Under the pieces are notes generated by a model. The model searched no databases and was not told where the DNA came from. It saw nothing but the letters and a program-made list of their open reading frames with translations. Shown piece after piece: positions 28,112 through 36,648 of a stretch of DNA of 64,000 bases (positions are counted from its first letter, which is position 1; every line of letters starts with the position of its first letter). Origin of the DNA: Pseudomonas lundensis (GTDB lineage: Bacteria > Pseudomonadota > Gammaproteobacteria > Pseudomonadales > Pseudomonadaceae); NCBI RefSeq assembly GCF_002269125.1, contig NZ_NQKI01000013.1:57982-121981 (forward strand). Direction: 5' to 3'. The translations under genes and the position numbers were made by a program.

Positions 28112-30633
28112 CCTGTAACCTCACCTTTATTGACAGGCTGCGCCAACGTATCGGGATGGCAGCGCAGGTCGCCGATCTCCACGACATCATTTAATGACGA
28201 CCGTTTATTGGTATTGATACGGAACATGCACAGCACACGATCACCCTTGCGTACCTCCAGTGTGGGGGCCTGTTTATTCAACTCCATGGAAAAGAACCCA
28301 TCCACTTCACTGACGCCACGGCTTGCGTGATTAATGATGTGATGACCTTTAAGCGGATGGCCCGAGGGATCAATCAGACGGCCAAGTACCGTGACGGTTT
28401 GCAGCACATTGATTGTTTGATAGCCCACCCCCCCTTTATTCAAGTGATAGCGCGTGCGTGCAGGTGCAATCGTGGCCGCCGGAGCGTGGTTGCCTTCGAA
28501 GTCGAAACTTAATGAACTGTTTTTATAGGCAGTCAGGGGTACGAAGTTACGCCCCGCACGCAATGTTGTACTGCTACCGCTGAGGTCATCCGCGCGCAAC
28601 AGGATGTCTTCTACATCGCTTACCACGTCGACAATCATGCCGGAGCCCTGACCCTGATGCTGGCGGGTGATGACCGTTTTGCCTCCCCCGGCAGCGAATG
28701 TGCTGTCCAGGTTAAGTCCACCTGTCAGGTTGCCTTTGTAGGACGAGCGTTGGACAAATCCGTCTGCATCCAGGGTGTCGGTCTGAAAGCTGGCGCGGCC
28801 GGCCAACCCCACCCCGTAGGTATCGGCGGACGCTGTTGCCGAAACACTTTGCAGCACGTGGCCGTTTACGTCCTTGCTGTAGGTGACCGATGCATTGTTG
28901 TCGCGTCCCCCGTCACGATCGGAGCGGCTGCCAACGCTGGCAGACCAGCGCTCGCCCGGAGCGCCGAGGGCCAGGCTGAAGGTCAAGTCAAATCCTCGAT
29001 TGCGGGCTGCACCGGAGCTCACACTGGCGGGTCGGTCAAATAAAGAAAACCGCCAGTTACCGTCGCTGCCAAACCAATGAGCCACTTGTGTCCAGCCCAC
29101 ATCCAGGCCCATGCCTTCGGTGTAACCCTGGCTGTGGGACACCCGGGCACTCAGGCTGCTTTTGGGGGTAAAGCGGTGGTTCAGTGCGAGGGATGAGTTG
29201 CTGGTTTGGCCAACAAACACTGAGCGCTGTCGAATGCGCGTACCGTCGGGCAAGGTTTCATACGTTCTGCGGGTATCCAGCCAGCTGCGGGTATGGTTGA
29301 ACACCAGGCTGCCGTTGCCATAGTTGTAGAGTCCGTTCAGGTCAATGCCGGTGCCATAGTTCTGTGTCTCGTACACATTCGCGTACAGATTGGCGTTGTT
29401 CGCGATGGACCAGTCGAAGGAGGTGCCCAGTTGCAGATTTTGTTTCACCTGACGCCCTGACCCTCCGACCACAAGCCGAGGGTGCAACAGGTAATTGAAT
29501 GCGGCCCCGGCGGTCATGTCGCCGCTGGCTTGCTCCTCTCAATTACTCAGCAGCGTACTCTCGCGCCCGGCGAAAACGTTGTACCGCCAGCGCTGGTCGG
29601 GGTTGCGCCAATTGTTGGGTTTGTAGATGAGTTCCGGGGTGGTGCTGGTAACGCGTCCGTCCTCGATCAGGCGCACTTGCACTTCATATATCCCCCCTGG
29701 GAGTGGGCGGGTGTCCAGACTTTGCAACCCGGCGTTGACCATCTGGGTGTTAATCAGCACGCCGTTGCGGTAGATCTCTACTGACGCCTGACGGTTAGCG
29801 GTGACGTAGACCGGATAAATGCTGGGTTTGGGCATTGAAATAGCCAGGCTGTCTGAGCTGCCATACATCACGCCCAGGGCGGTGTCCGGAGTGGCGCCGA
29901 ATGTACGGATCTGGCGAGTCAGGCCTTCGGCGCTCGGGGTGAAATAACCCAGGCGTAAAAAGTTGCCTTCCAGCTCGCGTTGCGTAAACGCTTCATAAAC
30001 AGCGTGATAAAGCGTGCTGTCTTCAGGGTCGCCTTGACGGGACAATTGCAAGTTGAAGCCTTGGGACCAATTGCCCAGGCTGCTGCTGGCTTCCACTGCC
30101 AACCGCCCGTTGAGGTGTTCATCCTGTCCTGCGCTGAGATTGAGCTGGTTGCGCATAATCAGCCCCCGGCTTCCCTGGGCAGGCAGTTTGTAGTAATGGC
30201 TGATTCGACTCTCGCGTTCTGCGCGTTCGGTTAGCAGAGACACGCGTGAATTTTCAAGGTCGTAATGCACGGCCAGCAGTCGCTCCGGGCATTCGCCCGT
30301 GCAGTTGCCCAGTTGCACTCCCTGTTTAAGGTAATTGGCCCATAATTCACGTTCGTCGAGGGACAGTGGGCTGCTTGCATGCTCGGTGAATTCGAGCAGG
30401 GTAAGTCGATCATCGCGTGTCAGGACGATCATTGCTTCTCCCACCTGTTGTTGATCGCGTTCGATTTGAACGGCCAGCGGAACATCAAATAAGTGTTCCT
30501 CGAAGTCGGCAGGCAAGCCTTTGGCCTGAGCCAGCAGACTACGTGGGGTTGTGCCGGTTGCCGGAGGAGCAGCAAACGCAGACGTGCCGAAAATCAAGGC
30601 AAGCGCCGCCGCGATGGGAGTCATCGGTAACAT
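28108..30633 (-). pseudogene. Alpha-fimbrial outer-membrane usher (CfaC/CblC-like), interrupted by an in-frame TGA
   Basis: An 841-codon usher frame is broken by TGA at 29541-29539, in frame on both sides: the first part (364 residues) ends GRESTLLSN and the second continues EEQASGDMTAGAAFNYLLHP. No bases appear lost. The N-terminal part has a signal peptide (IAAALALIFGTSAFA) and the usher N-domain with a cysteine pair (GNCTGECPE); the stop falls in the beta-barrel; the second part holds the rest of the barrel and the C-terminal domain (GRLIDPSGHPLKGHHIINHA). A G-to-A change of a Trp codon would explain it. The truncated product should not insert, so fimbriae are probably not assembled unless the stop is read through. 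Confidence 0.8.
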
Positions 30634-30674
30634 TCACTTATTACTCTGATTGCAGGCAATTTAAGCGCCCCGCA

Positions 30675-30697
30675 GCGCCCGGATGGACTCCGGGCGC
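30675..30697 (-). terminator. Intercistronic hairpin between main pilin and usher
   Basis: GCGCCCGG at 30675-30682 and CCGGGCGC at 30690-30697 form a perfect 8-bp stem with a 7-nt loop, 41 bp after the pilin stop. There is no T tract, so it may slow transcription or protect the pilin message from decay and thus raise pilin over usher. That role is inferred. Confidence 0.4.
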
Positions 30698-30737
30698 AGG
30701 GCATGAGCAACGCCGTCATGCCACGGGCAGTCGGTAG

Positions 30738-31235
30738 TTACTGCGTGACGACGCGGGGGACGTTGTCGAAGATCACGGTGTACGACGCCGTGTAGTCACC
30801 GACCTGGCCGTCCTGGGGCTTTTCGGCTGTGATGACGAGGTCTGCACGGGCCCCGGGAGTTGAGGTCGCATCGTCAACCACTTCTTGAGGCGACGCCGTC
30901 AGGGTGACGCCGTTGAACGTTGTCTTCAGGGCGATGTTCTGGGTCGGGTTGCCGTTGAACAGGTTGGCCGGGCCTCCTTCGATGTAAGCGTGAATGGAAC
31001 CGTCGGTATTTTTGACGTTGAATGGCTGGCTCACGCTGCCCAAGGTGCCGTTGATGGGGTTGTAGTGCAGGGTTTCATCTTTACCGAACTGAGGGTCGTG
31101 CGGCAGGACGAAGAAGGTTTTAGTCGGGATGGTTGCCTTGATGTTGATCAGGCTGCTGGCTTCACCAGCAGCCTGGGCAACGGTGGAACCAACGGTAAGG
31201 GCAAACAGGGAGACAGCCACAATTTTCTTCAACAT
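30738..31235 (-). CDS. Main CS1/CFA-I-type fimbrial subunit
   Basis: A 165-residue pilin with a clear signal peptide (MLKKIVAVSLFALTVGSTVA, cleavage after AQA or QAA). The mature protein carries the alpha-fimbrial strand INIKATIPTKTFFVLPHDP near its N-terminus, FNGVTLTASPQEVV in the middle and the ending YTASYTVIFDNVPRVVTQ. No cysteines are present, as in CfaB and CblA. It is first in the operon and followed by a hairpin, as expected for the most abundant subunit. An upstream in-frame GTG at 31271 would add 12 residues and is unlikely. Confidence 0.82.
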   Translation of the reverse strand: MLKKIVAVSLFALTVGSTVAQAAGEASSLINIKATIPTKTFFVLPHDPQFGKDETLHYNPINGTLGSVSQPFNVKNTDGSIHAYIEGGPANLFNGNPTQNIALKTTFNGVTLTASPQEVVDDATSTPGARADLVITAEKPQDGQVGDYTASYTVIFDNVPRVVTQ

Positions 31236-31789
31236 GTTTGAAATCCAGTGATGAGTAAAAGTGAAGTGCACGAAGTCACCGCATGTTTAAACACACGCCA
31301 TTGGCCGTAAGGTAGGCGGCGGGTATAACAACAGTCTCAACTTTGAAGTAGTCAAGGGCGGTGAACTTAAAGTGCGGCGAGAGTATTAACTAACTTAGTT
31401 AGGTTGCCTATAAATCTTTGAGTGGTTTTTTTCTTTTCGTTGCGTAGTGCGCATCCCTTTATGTTTGTATGAACTTTCTGGTTGAATACGATATTTCGAT
31501 TCTGTACGCAATAAAGTTGTTATTTATCAATGAGATGGCTTTATGATTTCTGATTGATATTGCTCGTGATGGCGTCCTTCAGCTTGTATGGGGCGTGGGG
31601 AGCGTATTTTTAATGATTGATTTGCGTTATATCGCGTGGAAAAGTCCGTGTAATAGTTTAAAGCTTTAAGGAAGTTATATCGTGGCGAGGTTAAGTAAGC
31701 TGTTTTTTGGATGGGCGTTACAAGTGTGGCTTGAGTTGTGTTTTAAGGTGTGTTTTATGTGGCGTTTTTAACGCAAGGGGAGAGGAGTT
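31236..31789. other. AT-rich intergenic region between the fimbrial operon and the padR-like gene
   Basis: About 550 bp with no supported gene. It is markedly AT-rich, with long stretches such as 31400-31700 rich in TTT and TTAT, unlike most of the window. It must hold the divergent promoters of the pilin and the PadR-type gene. A short plus-strand frame at 31707-31904 overlaps the real PadR start and looks spurious. Confidence 0.55.
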
Positions 31790-32332
31790 ATGGTCGGTCA
31801 TTATAAGGAGCGGCAAGGGGAGAAAAGCCCTGATGGATTTGAAAGGCGCGCGGTTCGCGAGCGCGGTATTCGAAGTCCGCGTGTATTTGCTCCGGGTGAT
31901 TTAAAACTTTTGATACTGGCGATGATTGCTGAACAGCCCTGTCACGGGTATGACCTGATCCTGCAAATAGAAGGGTTGTTTGAGGGGGCCTACAGCCCCA
32001 GCCCCGGAGTGATTTACCCCACACTGGCCCATCTTGAGGCGGGGCAACTCGTTGATGTCAGCGTTCATGGTGGCAAGAAGTGTTACCGCATTACCGATGC
32101 CGGGCGCTTTTCATTGAGTCAGCAAACGGTGGCGCTCAATGGGGTAAGGATGCGTATGGATGTCAGCCGCCGGTCATTGTGCGGCCAGGACCGGCCAGCC
32201 GAGATTCATCAGGCAATTCACAATGTGCGCCATGCCCTGCAACTCCATCATGGTCGCTGGAGCCCTCAGGAGATTCAGAGGGTGCATAACCTGCTCAACA
32301 ACGCGGCGAAAGCCATCGTCGACGGCCAGTAA
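31790..32332 (+). CDS. PadR family transcriptional regulator
   Basis: A 180-residue regulator with a PadR winged helix at about residues 35-105: LKLLILAMIAEQPCHGYDLI, then SPSPGVIYPTLAHLEAGQLV and KKCYRITDAGR, the usual beta-wing. The C-terminal part is a helical dimerisation region, and an unusually long polar N-terminus of about 33 residues precedes the domain. The start follows GGGGAGAGGAGTT. It is divergent from the fimbrial operon across the AT-rich gap, so it probably controls fimbrial expression; it could also act on the neighbouring catabolic genes. Confidence 0.82.
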   Translation: MVGHYKERQGEKSPDGFERRAVRERGIRSPRVFAPGDLKLLILAMIAEQPCHGYDLILQIEGLFEGAYSPSPGVIYPTLAHLEAGQLVDVSVHGGKKCYRITDAGRFSLSQQTVALNGVRMRMDVSRRSLCGQDRPAEIHQAIHNVRHALQLHHGRWSPQEIQRVHNLLNNAAKAIVDGQ

Positions 32333-32339
32333 TCATTTG

Positions 32340-32381
32340 CTGCCGCAGCGCGAGTGCCCGCGCGCTGAGCGCCTGCGGCAG
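32340..32381 (+). terminator. Hairpin after the padR-like gene
   Basis: CTGCCGCAG at 32340-32348 and CTGCGGCAG at 32373-32381 form a 9-bp perfect stem; the 24-nt loop can itself pair (CGCG...CGCG). No T tract follows. It probably separates the padR-like transcript from the catabolic operon. Confidence 0.45.
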
Positions 32382-32412
32382 TGGCCAGAAAGCCGCTGTA
32401 CAGAGGGTATGT

Positions 32413-32430
32413 TTAGTCTCAACGGACGAT
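32413..32430 (+). promoter_or_regulatory. Dyad operator D of the catabolic regulon
   Basis: TTAGTCTCAACGGACGAT keeps the outer positions of the 18-bp dyad (TAGTC and GGACGAT) seen at 41616 and 48429 but differs in the centre. It ends 59 bp before the EchA20-like start codon. Confidence 0.45.
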
Positions 32431-32489
32431 GATCCTCACTGTCTGCGTTCCCATACTGCTCCCATGCCTTCGCCACCTCAGGAGCACAT

Positions 32490-33254
32490 GTGAACAGCGC
32501 AATCTCTACCGCATTTCACACCAGTATCGACGCGGGAATCGCTGAACTGGTGATCGACCGGCCGCCGGTCAACGCGCTCAACAGTCGCGAGTGGCGGGAA
32601 CTGGCCAACACCCTCGATGCCCTTGGGCAAAACCCCGACGTGCGAGTCATCGTGATCCGCGCACAAGGGCGCGGGTTTTGCGCGGGTGTCGACATCAAGG
32701 AACTGGACGCGCACCCGGAACTGATCGTTGACGTCAACGCGGGCAATTACGCCACGTTTAAAGCCGTACACCGCAACCCGGTGCCGGTGATCGTCGCGGT
32801 GCATGGTTTTGTCTTGGGCGGCGGCATCGGGATTACCGGCGCCGCTGACATTGTGGTGGCATCTGAATGTGCCACATTCGCCTTACCAGAAGTCGACCGC
32901 GGCGCCATGGGCGGCGGTGCGCATTTGCAGCGTCTGTTTCCGGTGCAAAAAGTGCGTTACCTGTTTTTTACGGGCGACAAAATCGGCGCGCTCGAGGCGC
33001 AGCAGTACGGGTTTATCGAGCGCGTGGTGCCTCGCGAACAACTGCGCGAAACCGCCTTGCAGATCGCACGCGCCATCGCGAGCAAAAGCCCCGCCATGAT
33101 CCGTATCGCCAAAGAGGCGCTCAACGGCATCGAAGACGGCAATCTGGAAGATAAATACCGCTGGGAGCAGGGGTTTACGTTGCAGGCCTACACCTGTGCG
33201 GATTCCGCGGAAACCCGCCGTGCGTTTGTCGAAAAACGCGACGCTACGTTTTGA
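32490..33254 (+). CDS. echA20: Crotonase-family enzyme, EchA20-like
   Basis: A 254-residue crotonase. It has IVIRAQGRGFCAGVDIKELD, the oxyanion-hole region, and VAVHGFVLGGGIGITGAADI, then ATFALPEVDRGAMGGGAHLQ. These blocks resemble M. tuberculosis EchA20, which hydrolytically opens a ring of the steroid-derived CoA intermediate rather than hydrating an enoyl-CoA. The ending RWEQGFTLQAYTCADSAETR also fits that branch. It is the first gene of an operon of eight, 11 bp ahead of the FadE31-like gene, with a ribosome-binding site AGGAGCACATGTG at the start. An ordinary enoyl-CoA hydratase is the alternative. Confidence 0.8.
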   Translation: MNSAISTAFHTSIDAGIAELVIDRPPVNALNSREWRELANTLDALGQNPDVRVIVIRAQGRGFCAGVDIKELDAHPELIVDVNAGNYATFKAVHRNPVPVIVAVHGFVLGGGIGITGAADIVVASECATFALPEVDRGAMGGGAHLQRLFPVQKVRYLFFTGDKIGALEAQQYGFIERVVPREQLRETALQIARAIASKSPAMIRIAKEALNGIEDGNLEDKYRWEQGFTLQAYTCADSAETRRAFVEKRDATF

Positions 33255-33264
33255 GGTGCTGACG

Positions 33265-34419
33265 ATGGATCTGACGTACTCCCCGCAACAAAACGCCTTT
33301 CGCCAGGAAGTGCGCGACTGGCTCGCCGCGAATGCGCCCAAGGCCCCATTGGCCAGCTATGACACCCGCGAAGGTTTTGAGCAGCACCGCCAATGGGAAG
33401 CCACCCTGTTTGAAAACCGGCTTTCGATGGTCATGTGGCCCACGGCGTTGGGTGGACGTGGCTGTGACCTGATCGAGTGGCTGATTTTTGAAGAAGAGTA
33501 TTACGGCGCCGGAGCGCCCATGCGCGTCAACCAGAACGGCCAGTTGCTGTTGGGCCCGACGTTGATGGAGTTCGGCACCGAGGCGCAAAAGCAACGGTTT
33601 CTGCCTCGCATGGCAGCCAGTGTCGATATGTGGGCGCAAGGCTGGTCGGAACCTAATGCCGGTTCCGACATGGCGGCCATTACCAGCAAAGCCACACGCG
33701 ATGGCGATGGGTATGTGCTCAACGGTCAAAAAACCTGGTCCACCCGCGCCATCTTTGCTGACTGGCTGTTCGGACTGTTTCGCAGCGACCCGACTTCGAG
33801 CCGTCACCACGGGCTGTCATTTGTCATGGTGCCGCTCAATGCACCGGGGGTGACGGTGCGCCCGATCAAGGCACTCAACGGGAAAGACGCGTTCGCGGAA
33901 GTGTTTTTTGATGATGTGCGCATCCCCCTGGAAAACCGCATCGGCGAGGAAGGGCAGGGTTGGCATGTGGCAATGGCCACCGCCGGATTCGAACGGGGCT
34001 TGTTGCTGCGTTCCCCGGCCCGCTTTCAATACACCGCCCGAAAACTGGTGGAGCTGTACCAGGCCAACCGCGAAAGCGCCGACCGCGATCCGGGCCTCGG
34101 CGAGGCCGTGTGCAAAGCCTGGATGGACGCGCAAGCCTATGCCTTGTCGGCCTATCACACGGTTGGACGGCTGAGCCGTGGTGCACAGATCGGCGCTGAG
34201 TCGAGCACCAACAAAATCATCTGGTCGGAGCTGGACCTGCGCATGCACGAAACGGCCCTGCGCATTCTGGGCGCCCAAGGCGAGCTGACAGGACCTGCCA
34301 GCGATGGCCATGACTGGCTTGAAGGCTTCCTGTTCGCTCAGGCCGGGCCGATCTACGCCGGAACCAATGAGATCCAGCGCAACATCATTGCCGAGCGCAT
34401 GCTCGGTCTGCCGAAGTGA
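33265..34419 (+). CDS. fadE31: Acyl-CoA dehydrogenase, FadE31-like
   Basis: A 384-residue acyl-CoA dehydrogenase. MDLTYSPQQNAFRQEVRDWL, then FEEEYYGAGAPMRVNQNGQL, WAQGWSEPNAGSDMAAITSK, NGQKTWSTRAIFADWLFGLF and FERGLLLRSPARFQY resemble FadE31 of the mycobacterial KstR2 regulon. The C-terminal motif is IYAGTNEIQRNIIAERMLGL, with Ala where the canonical catalytic Glu (YEGT) would be. It starts 10 bp after the EchA20-like gene and is followed 8 bp later by a second dehydrogenase, so a two-subunit enzyme is likely. Exact substrate not provable here. Confidence 0.82.
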   Translation: MDLTYSPQQNAFRQEVRDWLAANAPKAPLASYDTREGFEQHRQWEATLFENRLSMVMWPTALGGRGCDLIEWLIFEEEYYGAGAPMRVNQNGQLLLGPTLMEFGTEAQKQRFLPRMAASVDMWAQGWSEPNAGSDMAAITSKATRDGDGYVLNGQKTWSTRAIFADWLFGLFRSDPTSSRHHGLSFVMVPLNAPGVTVRPIKALNGKDAFAEVFFDDVRIPLENRIGEEGQGWHVAMATAGFERGLLLRSPARFQYTARKLVELYQANRESADRDPGLGEAVCKAWMDAQAYALSAYHTVGRLSRGAQIGAESSTNKIIWSELDLRMHETALRILGAQGELTGPASDGHDWLEGFLFAQAGPIYAGTNEIQRNIIAERMLGLPK

Positions 34420-34427
34420 GGGCGGGT

Positions 34428-35483
34428 ATGGACTTTACCTTTAGCGACGACCAACTCACCTTCCGCGAAGCCATCAGCCGGTTTCTGATGACGGAAGCCG
34501 CGCCGGAAATGCTGCGTGAAATCTGGGAGACCGACGTCGGCCGCTCCCCGGACCTGCGCAACAAAATTGCCGACCAGGGCCTCACGGCGCTGTCGGTGCC
34601 GCAAGCGTTTGGCGGGTTGGACATGGACGATGTGGCGTGGTCCCTGATGACCCAGGAATTGGGTTACTACGCGATTCCTGATTCGCTGGCCGACACGGCT
34701 TACGTGGCCTGCGCGCTGATTGCCGGGTTGCCGGACAGCTTGTTCAAGCGAGGCGAATGGCTGGCGGGTATCGCCGACGGCAGTTTGCGGGTTGCCGTCG
34801 GGCACCCGGTCAACCCGTGGGTAGCCGACGCCGGGCATGCTGACTTGTTGCTGTTGGCCCATGACGACGAAGTGCATGCCGTACCGCGCTCGCAGGTCGA
34901 TGTGCAGCACCACACCAGCATTGATGCCTCGCGACGTCTGGGGCAGGTCAGTTGGCAGCCGAGTGCCGCCACGTTAGTGGCCGAGGGTGAATTGGGTCGC
35001 ACCTTGTGGGCGCAAACACTCAGCCGCGGCGCATTGTCCGTGGCGGGGCAACTGTTGGGGCTGGCCCAGCGCATGCTGGACCTGTCGGTGGATTACACCG
35101 CCCAGCGCAAGCAATTCGGCAAACCCATCGGCAGTTTTCAGGCCGTCAAACATCATCTGGCCGATGTGGCCACGCAACTGGAATTCGCCAAACCCGTGCT
35201 CTATCGCGCGGCTTATGCGCTGGCACATGGCCAGAGCACGGCACCCGTGTGGGTCTCTCAGGCGCGTCTGGCCTGTTGCGAAGCCAGCTGGCTGGCGGCC
35301 CGTCACGGCATTCAGGTGCATGGCGCCATGGGCTACACCTGGGAAGTCGACCTGCAAATGTTCATGAAGCGCGCATGGGCGCTCGACAGCGCATGGGGTG
35401 ATCGCGCCTTGCATAAAGCCCGGGTGGCAGCCCATGTACTGAGCGGCGCGCCCTTGGGCCCCGGCCATACCTTCGAGGATTAA
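34428..35483 (+). CDS. Acyl-CoA dehydrogenase, FadE32-like partner
   Basis: A 351-residue acyl-CoA dehydrogenase fold: MDFTFSDDQLTFREAISRFL, LSVPQAFGGLDMDDVAWSLM, the long helix LAQRMLDLSVDYTAQRKQFG with KPIGSFQAVKHHLADVATQL, and IQVHGAMGYTWEVDLQMFMK. The C-terminus (SAWGDRALHKARV) lacks the YEGT block, as in the partner subunits of heteromeric steroid dehydrogenases. The ATG at 34428 follows GAGGGCGGGT. It lies between the FadE31-like gene and the thiolase with gaps of 8 and 3 bp. Identification as FadE32 is by order and general look. Confidence 0.8.
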   Translation: MDFTFSDDQLTFREAISRFLMTEAAPEMLREIWETDVGRSPDLRNKIADQGLTALSVPQAFGGLDMDDVAWSLMTQELGYYAIPDSLADTAYVACALIAGLPDSLFKRGEWLAGIADGSLRVAVGHPVNPWVADAGHADLLLLAHDDEVHAVPRSQVDVQHHTSIDASRRLGQVSWQPSAATLVAEGELGRTLWAQTLSRGALSVAGQLLGLAQRMLDLSVDYTAQRKQFGKPIGSFQAVKHHLADVATQLEFAKPVLYRAAYALAHGQSTAPVWVSQARLACCEASWLAARHGIQVHGAMGYTWEVDLQMFMKRAWALDSAWGDRALHKARVAAHVLSGAPLGPGHTFED

Positions 35484-35486
35484 ACA

Positions 35487-36638
35487 ATGCCCCAAGCCTA
35501 CCTTGTTGACGCGCTGCGCAGCCCGACCGGCAAGCGCAAAGGCGCGCTGGCCCATGTGCATGCCATCGACCTCGGCGCCCATGTACTCAAGGCGCTGGTA
35601 GCGCGCAACGCGATACCCGCCGACGAATACGATGATGTGATCTTCGGCTGCGTCGACACCATCGGCTCGCAAGCCGGTGACATTGCCCGCACCAGTTGGC
35701 TGGCGGCGGGTCTGCCGTTGAATGTGCCGGGCACCACCATTGACCGGCAATGCGGTTCATCGCAACAGGCCCTGCACTTTGCGGCGCAGGCGGTCATGAG
35801 CGGCACGCAGGACGTGATTGCCGTCGGCGGCGTGCAAACCATGACCCAGATTCCGATCTCCTCCGCGATGCTGGCGGGTCAGCCGCTGGGGTTTAGCGAC
35901 CCGTTTTCCGGCAGCAAGGGCTGGCAGGCGCGTTTTGGCAATCAGCCCGTGAACCAGTTTTACGCTGCGCAGCGCATTGCCGATCACTGGCAGATCAGCC
36001 GCCAGGACATGGAAGCCTATGCGCTGGAAAGTCATCGTCGGGCGCTGGAGGCAATTGCCGGCGGCCGTTTTGCAGCGCAAATCGTGCCTTGTGAAGGGTT
36101 AGTGGACGACGAAACGCCACGTCACACCAGCCTGGCCAAAATGGCCGAGCTCGAACCGGTGGCTGCGGAGTTTCCTTCCATTACCGCTGCGGTTTCCAGT
36201 CAGACCTGTGATGCGTCGGCCGCCCTGTTGGTGGTCTCCGAAGCCGCGCTAAAACGCTACAACCTCACCCCGCGCGCGCGTATTCATCATCTATCAGTGA
36301 TGGGCGATGACCCGATCTGGCACCTGACTGCGCCGATTGCCGCCACCCGCGCTGCGTTGAAAAAAGCGGGCATGCGCATGGATGAGATCGACGCGGTGGA
36401 AATCAACGAAGCCTTCGCCTCGGTGGTGATGGCGTGGGCCCGCGAACTCGATTACGACCCTGCACGCACCAATGCCAATGGCGGTGCCATTGCCCTCGGT
36501 CACCCGTTGGGTGCCAGCGGTGCGCGGCTGATGACCAGCTTGCTCCATCAACTGGAATGCACGGGCGGCCGTTATGGCTTGCAAACCATGTGCGAAGGCG
36601 GCGGACAGGCCAACGTGACGATTATTGAGCGTCTTTAG
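35487..36638 (+). CDS. fadA6: Thiolase, FadA6-like
   Basis: A 383-residue thiolase. YLVDALRSPTGKRKGALAHV begins it; the nucleophile cysteine is in TIDRQCGSSQQALHFAAQAV, the acid-base residues in EINEAFASVV, GHPLGASGARL and MCEGGGQANVTII. The stretches DDVIFGCVDTIGSQAGDIAR and PFSGSKGWQARFGNQ resemble M. tuberculosis FadA6, the thiolase of steroid C/D-ring breakdown. The start codon is 3 bp after the dehydrogenase stop, within one operon. It would release acetyl- or a longer acyl-CoA from a 3-oxoacyl intermediate. Confidence 0.85.
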   Translation: MPQAYLVDALRSPTGKRKGALAHVHAIDLGAHVLKALVARNAIPADEYDDVIFGCVDTIGSQAGDIARTSWLAAGLPLNVPGTTIDRQCGSSQQALHFAAQAVMSGTQDVIAVGGVQTMTQIPISSAMLAGQPLGFSDPFSGSKGWQARFGNQPVNQFYAAQRIADHWQISRQDMEAYALESHRRALEAIAGGRFAAQIVPCEGLVDDETPRHTSLAKMAELEPVAAEFPSITAAVSSQTCDASAALLVVSEAALKRYNLTPRARIHHLSVMGDDPIWHLTAPIAATRAALKKAGMRMDEIDAVEINEAFASVVMAWARELDYDPARTNANGGAIALGHPLGASGARLMTSLLHQLECTGGRYGLQTMCEGGGQANVTIIERL

Positions 36639-36648
36639 GAGCAGAGAG

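Noticed and set aside
29518..29541. TGA in the usher read as selenocysteine
   Set aside because: Ushers are not known selenoproteins, I saw no suitable hairpin directly after the codon, and a Trp-to-stop change is simpler.
31707..31904. 65-residue frame before the PadR-type gene
   Set aside because: It overlaps the PadR start in another frame and has no ribosome-binding site.
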